Shown here: positions 44,003-48,570 of the stretch, piece by piece
How the letters are laid out: every line of letters starts with the position of its first letter
Position numbering within the stretch: position 1 is the stretch's first letter
Source: an uncultured Clostridia bacterium
GTDB taxonomy: Bacteria; Bacillota; Clostridia; Oscillospirales; JAAYOS01
Direction: 5' to 3'
Assembly (NCBI GenBank): GCA_947593925.1
Contig: CANQDU010000005.1
Coordinates: 1 to 48,570 of the forward strand
DNA length: 48,570 bases
Notes under the pieces: model-generated
The model's input: the letters and a program-made list of their open reading frames with translations, nothing else
Database searches by the model: none
Told to the model about the DNA's origin: nothing
Translations under genes and position numbers: made by a program

Positions 44003-44023
44003 TCCCCTTTTTGAAAATTTTTA

Positions 44024-44737
44024 TCACTCCCTCGGGCGAATACTCGCCTCGCCAGCGCGGAGGCGCTCGGTGCGTCCGTCCTCATACTCCACCTCGAGCG
44101 AGTAGTCCCGCGCGAGGCGCAGCGCGCGGGCGGGTACGCCCGCATCCTGCGGCAGGCGCTTCACGAGTATCTCCTTCCCCGGCGTGACGCAGTACCTTTC
44201 GTACTCCGAAAACACCGTATTTTCGTCGGAAACGAGCGTTTCCAGCTCGCAGAGGAACATTTCCGCCGCCTCCTCGGGCGAGGCGGCTCGGCCGCCCTCC
44301 AGCGTGACGCTCGTGCAGACCTCCCGCAGCTCCTCCGGGAAGTCCTCCTCCCGCTGGCGGAGGTCTATGCCGATGCCGAGTATGGCGCGCTCACCGCGCA
44401 GCTCGACGAGTATCCCGCAGAGCTTACGCCATCCGTCCGGCCGCTCTGCGATAATATCATTTACCCATTTTATTCCGCACTCCGCGCCGAGCGCGGCGAC
44501 GACGCGCCGCGCGGCGACCGCCGCCGCCGGCGTGAGCCACGCGAGGCTCCCGTCCGCCGGCAGAACGACCGATAGGTACATCCCCAGCCCCTCCGGCGAC
44601 TCGAACCTGCGCCCTAGACGTCCCTTGCCCGCCGTCTGGCGGCGCGCGAGCACCGCGCTCCACTCGGGCAGAGGCGTGCGCTTGAGGTATTCGTTGGTGG
44701 AGTCCACCTCGTCAAGAATGTATATGGAATGTCTCAT
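44024..44737 (-). CDS. birA: Biotin--[acetyl-CoA-carboxylase] ligase
   Basis: Attaches biotin to biotin-carrier proteins through biotinyl-AMP. The 237-residue protein is the catalytic form without the DNA-binding repressor domain: YILDEVDSTNEYLKR, RRQTAGKGRLGRRFESPEGLGMYLSVVL with the biotinyl-AMP loop, the catalytic-lysine motif GIKWVNDII, KLCGILVELRGERAILGIGIDL, and a small C-terminal beta domain (VKRLPQDAG...YEDGRTERLRAGE). The ATG at 44737 follows GGGGAGG by 9 nt. It overlaps the upstream aminotransferase-like gene by 26 nt, so the two are co-transcribed. Confidence 0.92.
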   Translation of the reverse strand: MRHSIYILDEVDSTNEYLKRTPLPEWSAVLARRQTAGKGRLGRRFESPEGLGMYLSVVLPADGSLAWLTPAAAVAARRVVAALGAECGIKWVNDIIAERPDGWRKLCGILVELRGERAILGIGIDLRQREEDFPEELREVCTSVTLEGGRAASPEEAAEMFLCELETLVSDENTVFSEYERYCVTPGKEILVKRLPQDAGVPARALRLARDYSLEVEYEDGRTERLRAGEASIRPRE

Positions 44738-46007
44738 CGTCCCAGTCCTCCCCATGCTGCTTGCGGTAGATTCTCTCCCGTTCGAGGTCGCGGTACTCGA
44801 CCTCGAACGGCTCCGAGCCGTCGTCCGTCTGTATGAGCAGACGCTCCGAGCCGCCGCGTCGGAGCTCCGCCGCATCCTCCGGCGAGACCGGAAGCTGTCC
44901 CGTCGCGCGCAGCCACGCATCGCGCGGCGCGGGCGGGTCGAGCGGCGGACAGCCGGAAGTCCCGCCCCCGGCGGAAGCCGCCTCCGCGCCGCGCTCGAAC
45001 TCAAACTCCCACGCGCCGAGCTCGCGGAGGATCGCCTCCGGCTCGTCCTCCGTGCCGGCGGGCACCTTCATGTATATCTTCCCGGACGGGATGCGCAGAG
45101 TGCCCGCGTATCGTCCCGTCGCGCGCAGAACGGCGTCCGCGAACGCCTCCGGCGTCATGCCCGCCTTCGGCGCGGCGAGGCCGTAGGGCATGCGGCCGCC
45201 AATGACGTCAAAGCCCATGTCCCGAAAGCTCGTCTCGAACCGAACGCGCCACCGAAGCGCCGCCCGTCGGCGGGCGTCGAAGCCCTCCGTGTCGCCGAGC
45301 TCCGCCGCCGCCACCGCGTACTCCCGCGCGGACGGCAGTCCCACGCCGAGCGCTCTCCGCGCCGCCTCTATCCGCTCCGCGTACTCCCGCGAGCAAATGA
45401 CGAACGCCATGTCAAACCCGCAGAGCGAGTATGCAAAGCGCAGGCTCCGCAGAGAAATAAGATTTTTATGCTTTTCCATGAACGGTACGGCGCTGAACTC
45501 GGTGAAGTCGGCAAAAGTCTCGTCTATAAGGAACGGCTCGTCCCACCGGGTCTCGGCAAGCTCGTCGGTCTCCCGCGCCGTCAGCTCCCGGCCGAAATCG
45601 TTCGGCGAGCTTACGACAAGCGGCATCGCCGCGAGGTCGGCAGCCGCCGCACAGTCGGCGGCTGCGCCGTGCCTGCCGCGCGGCTCCGGCTCGACAAGCT
45701 CCGCGCCGTACTTCTCCGCAAGCCGGCGGAAGACGCCGCGTGACGGCGCGGGGAGAACGATTTTCCCGTTCCCGAACAGCGCACGGAACAGGCACTCCGC
45801 CGCGTCCTCCGCATCCCGGAAGGCCGCGACGGACAGACCGTCCGGGACGCCGCGCGTCTCGCGGAACAGCCGAACGGCGAGCGCCGCCGCGTCCTCCGTG
45901 CGGGGAAGATCCTCCTCCCGCGCGAAGGCCGCTTCGAGCGCCCGAACATTCGGGCAATATACCGCCCTGCCGGTATCCGTCCGCAGGTCTCTCTGGGAAA
46001 ACGCCAT
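44712..46007 (-). CDS. Fold-type I aminotransferase-like protein without PLP lysine
   Basis: The 431-residue protein follows the pattern of HisC/CobD-type aminotransferases: GLSVAAFRDAEDAAECLFRALF, GKIVLPAPSRGVFRRLAEKYGAELVEPEP, LVVSSPNDFGRELTARETDEL, PFLIDETFADFTEF and a C-terminal small domain. At the PLP site the family reads LRSL(S/T)K-x-(F/Y)-G; here it is LRSLRFAYSLCG (about 187-198) with no lysine, and the downstream phosphate-binding Arg of GLR is Asp. A Pro/Gly-rich linker and an acidic 60-residue tail (about 350-431) follow. The ATG at 46007 has AAGGAGG. Probably a catalytically dead homologue; function unknown. Confidence 0.7.
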   Translation of the reverse strand: MAFSQRDLRTDTGRAVYCPNVRALEAAFAREEDLPRTEDAAALAVRLFRETRGVPDGLSVAAFRDAEDAAECLFRALFGNGKIVLPAPSRGVFRRLAEKYGAELVEPEPRGRHGAAADCAAAADLAAMPLVVSSPNDFGRELTARETDELAETRWDEPFLIDETFADFTEFSAVPFMEKHKNLISLRSLRFAYSLCGFDMAFVICSREYAERIEAARRALGVGLPSAREYAVAAAELGDTEGFDARRRAALRWRVRFETSFRDMGFDVIGGRMPYGLAAPKAGMTPEAFADAVLRATGRYAGTLRIPSGKIYMKVPAGTEDEPEAILRELGAWEFEFERGAEAASAGGGTSGCPPLDPPAPRDAWLRATGQLPVSPEDAAELRRGGSERLLIQTDDGSEPFEVEYRDLERERIYRKQHGEDWDDETFHIHS

Positions 46008-46141
46008 TTTTCCTCCTTGCCTTGGCCGGCGCGCCGCTTCGGGAAAGTTCGGTGCGGCAACGCGCGCATTGACGCCGCATGTGCCTTCCGCGTATCCGCG
46101 TACGGTTTTCCTGCTCTGCGTCAATATCTGTATCTGTTTGC

Positions 46142-46170
46142 ATTGTATCACGGAACTTTTTCCTTGACAA
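46142..46170 (-). promoter_or_regulatory. Sigma-A promoter of the aminotransferase-like gene and birA
   Basis: Minus strand -35 TTGTCA (46165-46170), 17-nt spacer, -10 TACAAT (46142-46147). It shares 5 bp of its -35 with the opposing promoter. Confidence 0.75.
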
Positions 46171-46192
46171 GCGGGCAGGTCGGGCGTATCAT
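46164..46192 (+). promoter_or_regulatory. Sigma-A promoter of the 46244 gene
   Basis: Plus strand -35 TTGACA (46164-46169), 17-nt spacer, -10 TATCAT (46187-46192). Confidence 0.7.
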
Positions 46193-46243
46193 TATTTAGC
46201 GCGAATTATTATCTCACCTTTGAGTGCAAAAGGAGCTGTTTAT

Positions 46244-46558
46244 ATGCCAAAGGATCATCTTCTCTGCGACAAGACGGAAATAATCGCAACTCAGCTTATG
46301 GGCAATCAGTGGCGGCAGGTCTCCGCCCGCGCCGACAGGATAAAAAGCATCCGCTTCGACTATGTTGACACCCGGAAGCTGCTGTTTCTGAAGGGGCGCG
46401 ACGAGCGCATCACGGTCGAGGTGAGCGGCGGCATGCCGGTGACCTTCCTCCGCTCCGCCGAGAAGGGCTACTTTGACGAGTGCAAGGAGCGCCTCCGCGA
46501 GTTTGCGTACAATAATAAAATCACTTTCCACGACGATGTGACTTCCCAAACGGTCTGA
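46244..46558 (+). CDS. Small conserved-looking cytoplasmic protein, function unknown
   Basis: A 104-residue protein with an alpha/beta character and no membrane segment: MPKDHLLCDKTEIIATQLMG, an IKSIRFDYVDTRKLLFLKG strand pair, ITVEVSGGMPVTFLRS and a helical end ECKERLREFAYNN. I do not recognise the family. ATG with AAAAGGAG 8 nt upstream and its own promoter, so it is very likely a real gene. Its stop codon lies in the loop of the CAAACGGTC/GACCGTTTG hairpin that is also module X of the repeat mosaic. Confidence 0.8.
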   Translation: MPKDHLLCDKTEIIATQLMGNQWRQVSARADRIKSIRFDYVDTRKLLFLKGRDERITVEVSGGMPVTFLRSAEKGYFDECKERLREFAYNNKITFHDDVTSQTV

Positions 46559-46594
46559 AAGACCGTTTGGGAGCCCTTCCGATTGAAATGCTCG
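46548..46594 (+). repeat. Repeat module X, copy 1
   Basis: 47-nt unit identical to 46665-46711. It starts with the AAACGGTCTGAAAGACCGTTT hairpin core and includes the last codons of the 46244 gene. As the hairpin it can serve as a terminator. Confidence 0.85.
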
Positions 46595-46610
46595 GCGGAA
46601 ATGAATTCCG

Positions 46611-46667
46611 CCTGCGCGAAGTTAGCGGCTTTGCCGCTAACTTCATCCGCGCGAACCGGCGCGGAAA
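46611..46667 (+). repeat. Repeat module Y, copy 1
   Basis: 57-nt unit repeated at 46813-46869 with one mismatch. It contains a GTTAGCGGC/GCCGCTAAC hairpin and a CCGCGCG...CGCGG element. Confidence 0.85.
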
Positions 46668-46711
46668 CGGTCTGAAAGACCGTTTGGGAGCCCTTCCGAT
46701 TGAAATGCTCG
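46665..46711 (+). repeat. Repeat module X, copy 2
   Basis: Exact copy of 46548-46594, overlapping the end of module Y copy 1 by 3 nt. Confidence 0.85.
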
Positions 46712-46812
46712 TGCGGAACACGAGGGCGCCGACATATTCCTCATCGGCACATATTCAGCCCTCGTGAGCTTTGCCCGCGAAGCGGGCAAAGCCAGACAAT
46801 GTACAGAATTTG

Positions 46813-46869
46813 CCTGCGCGAAGTTAGCGGCTGTGCCGCTAACTTCATCCGCGCGAACCGGCGCGGAAA
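46813..46869 (+). repeat. Repeat module Y, copy 2
   Basis: One-mismatch copy of 46611-46667. Between X copy 2 and this lie a CGAGGGC...GCCCTCG stem and a GCTTTGCCCGC/GCGGGCAAAGC hairpin (46769-46792). Confidence 0.85.
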
Positions 46870-46908
46870 AGGATTGTATTTGCTATTCCGCCATAACGAT
46901 TTCTCCCA

Positions 46909-46941
46909 CCCTCCCCGCGGCCTCGCGGGGAGGGCTTTTTT
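46909..46941 (+). terminator. Terminator after the repeat mosaic
   Basis: CCCTCCCCGCG stem with its complement, loop GCCT, followed by C and six Ts. Confidence 0.88.
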
Positions 46942-46961
46942 GCGTTCCGCGCCGAAAGCGG

Positions 46962-46990
46962 GTGACACCGGCCCCTCTTTGGTGTATAAT
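46962..46990 (+). promoter_or_regulatory. Sigma-A promoter of the PMT gene
   Basis: -35 GTGACA (46962-46967), 17-nt spacer, -10 TATAAT (46985-46990). Confidence 0.75.
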
Positions 46991-47064
46991 ATGTAGGCGC
47001 GGGCGGCACTTATCCGCACCGCCCGCGTCTAAATGAGTATAATTCGCCGAGAAGAGGTTTTTAT

Positions 47065-48570
47065 ATGATACACCCCGCGTTCGTCCTTGCCGTTCTCACT
47101 TTGGCGGGCGTCTGCTATATGCTGTACAGGTACCGCGCCGCGCTCGCGGACGGCGACGTGCTCCCGCCCGTCCCGGAGGATACGGAGCGCGGCTCCGCGC
47201 CGCAGGACGGAGACGCGGAGGATGAGCTCGAGCCGGCGGAGCCGGATGAAGGGTGCGCTCTTTTCACACGGCCTGAATTGAAAGTCGAGGACACGGGCTA
47301 TGACGCGGCGGAGCCGCAGCCCTCCGAGTCCGACGAAGACGGCGCGCTCACGCAGGACAGCCATGAGGACAGCCCCGCACGGGACGCGGAAGCGCCCGCG
47401 CGGCGGCGCAGACCGCGCCGCACGCCGCTCCGCTTCCCCGCGATACACCGCATGACGCGGCGGGACGCGCTTCTCGCACTGCTCATCACCGTCGTCTACG
47501 CGCTCGTCGCGTTCTCTAACCTCGGCGACACCGTCGCCCCGCAGAGCTTTTATCGCTTCACGAAGGAAGAACCGTCGCTTGTGATTGACCTCGGCGCGGA
47601 GTATCCCGTGAGCCGCATATTCTACTACACCGGGTCGTTTCACGACCCCGCCGCCTCGAGCGGCGGCTTTCAGGGCTACTATATGTCCCTCTCCCGCGAC
47701 GGCGAGGAGTGGGCGGACTGCGGCGTACTCAAGCAGGTACACTCCAACACCTTCCACTGGGTCGATGAGGCGGTGACCCCAAGCGAGGAAAGCCCCGGCT
47801 TCGACCTCTCCGCCGTCCGGTATATCCGCCTCCGGGTACAGTACACGCCGATGGAGCTCGGCGAGGTCTGCGTGCTCGACGCGGACGGGAACGTCATCCC
47901 CTCGGACGGCTTTTCCACCGTGCCCTCCGCACCCGCGCTCTTCGACGAGCAGGAGCTGAAGCCGGACGCGCCGGACTACATGAACTCGATGTACTTCGAT
48001 GAGATATACCACGCGCGGACGGCGCGCGAATTCCTGCTCGAGGATCCGGTCTACGAGAACACCCATCCTCCGCTCGGGAAATCAATCCTCTCGCTCGGCA
48101 TACTGCTCTTCGGCATGACGCCGTTCGGGTGGCGCTTTATGGGTACGCTTTTCGGCGTACTCATGGTTCCGTTTGTGTACGTCCTTCTCAAGAATCTGTT
48201 CGGCAAGACGTGGCTCGCGGTCTGCGGAACGCTCATGGCGAGCTTCGAGTTTATGCACTTCGTCCAGACGCGCATCGCCACGATAGACACCTATGGGCTG
48301 TTCTTCACGATACTGATGTACTTCTTCATGTACCGCTTCCTCGCGGCGGGGTACGACGCGCCCGCGCGAAGCCGCCTCGTGCCTCTCGCGCTCTGCGGGC
48401 TCAGCTTCGGGCTGGGTATCGCGAGCAAGTGGACGGCGTTCTACGCGGCGGCGGGGCTTGTCGTGCTGTACGTCATCGGCGCCGTCACCGAGGGGGTACG
48501 CCTCACGCGCGAGGGCCGCGCGAAGGAGTATCTGAAGAAGCTCGCGACGGTGCTCGCGGTGAGCGTGCTG
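47065..48570 (+). CDS. PMT-family dolichyl/polyprenyl-phosphate mannosyltransferase-like protein (3' partial)
   Basis: Open to the window end, 502 codons seen. An N-terminal membrane helix (about 3-20), an acidic linker and a basic patch (ARRRRPRRTPLRFP, about 112-125), a second helix, then an outer discoidin-like beta domain (about 165-290; GSFHDPAASSGGFQGYYMSLSRDGEEWADC). The PMT (GT39) catalytic loop MYFDEIYHARTAREFL...ENTHPPLGKSI follows with the DE pair and HPPLGK, then at least four more helices with FMHFVQTRIATIDTYGLFF and LGIASKWTAFYA. Transfers a sugar from a lipid carrier on the outer membrane face. ATG with AAGAGG upstream. Confidence 0.88.
   Translation, partial: MIHPAFVLAVLTLAGVCYMLYRYRAALADGDVLPPVPEDTERGSAPQDGDAEDELEPAEPDEGCALFTRPELKVEDTGYDAAEPQPSESDEDGALTQDSHEDSPARDAEAPARRRRPRRTPLRFPAIHRMTRRDALLALLITVVYALVAFSNLGDTVAPQSFYRFTKEEPSLVIDLGAEYPVSRIFYYTGSFHDPAASSGGFQGYYMSLSRDGEEWADCGVLKQVHSNTFHWVDEAVTPSEESPGFDLSAVRYIRLRVQYTPMELGEVCVLDADGNVIPSDGFSTVPSAPALFDEQELKPDAPDYMNSMYFDEIYHARTAREFLLEDPVYENTHPPLGKSILSLGILLFGMTPFGWRFMGTLFGVLMVPFVYVLLKNLFGKTWLAVCGTLMASFEFMHFVQTRIATIDTYGLFFTILMYFFMYRFLAAGYDAPARSRLVPLALCGLSFGLGIASKWTAFYAAAGLVVLYVIGAVTEGVRLTREGRAKEYLKKLATVLAVSVL

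Overview
The window comes from a GC-rich, spore-forming member of the Clostridia. The evidence is a SpoIID-type lytic transglycosylase, both dipicolinate synthase subunits (SpoVFA/SpoVFB), a SleB-type germination hydrolase, RNase Y, a MecA-like adaptor, an ECF riboflavin transporter subunit and Firmicutes-type sigma-A promoters in front of AGGAGG ribosome binding sites. I cannot name the genus; an uncultured Oscillospirales or Christensenellales-like gut lineage would fit.

Layout. 1-0.6 kb: the 5' end of a 16S rRNA gene (minus strand) with leader and a strong promoter. 0.6-5.8 kb: a glycolytic operon pgk-tpiA-gpmI-eno on the minus strand. 5.9-7.3 kb: trmL and a DegV protein. 7.5-9.2 kb: a membrane protein with an acidic repeat tail, then a stand-alone transcription unit of about 670 nt made of small ORF initiation modules. 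9.4-10.3 kb: spoIID. 10.5-17.1 kb: an operon of prmA, four Rnf-like genes in the order C-D-E-A, and a membrane-anchored glycosidase-like protein. 17.1-18.0 kb: a palindrome-dense gene-free region. 18.0-24.2 kb: mecA-like, then moxR-DUF58-transglutaminase. 24.2-27.4 kb: ribU-like, GH27 alpha-galactosidase, a structured intergenic region and sleB. 27.5-32.9 kb: rny, murC, an SGNH hydrolase and a GT28 glycolipid glycosyltransferase. 32.9-37.4 kb: a zinc-ribbon membrane protein, a TIGR04255 protein, spoVFAB and a G5/3D cell-wall protein with a WalR-like box. 37.6-41.5 kb: a Nif3-like protein, ksgA and GTP-type pckA. 41.5-46.0 kb: an ABC exporter, birA and an aminotransferase-like protein. 46.2-48.6 kb: a small unknown protein, a repeat mosaic, and the start of a PMT-family mannosyltransferase that runs off the window.

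Most of the window is core metabolism (glycolysis, PEP carboxykinase), translation/RNA (16S, TrmL, PrmA, KsgA, RNase Y) and envelope/spore biology. Three things stand out. First, the minus-strand unit at 8453-9160 has a near-consensus promoter with A/T tracts, a terminator, and four copies of a 17-nt ribosome-binding-site/start-codon module, each opening an ORF of only 2-10 codons. Second, the Rnf-like C-D-E-A cluster is recognisable at the fold level but has lost many residues that carry electrons in canonical Rnf: three of four membrane-cluster cysteines, the flavinylated threonine of RnfD and the glycine loop of RnfC. It also lacks adjacent rnfG and rnfB. Third, two neighbouring or nearby enzyme-like proteins (the glycosidase-like protein after rnfA and the aminotransferase-like protein before birA) also lack key catalytic residues. 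All residue alignments were made by eye against remembered family motifs.
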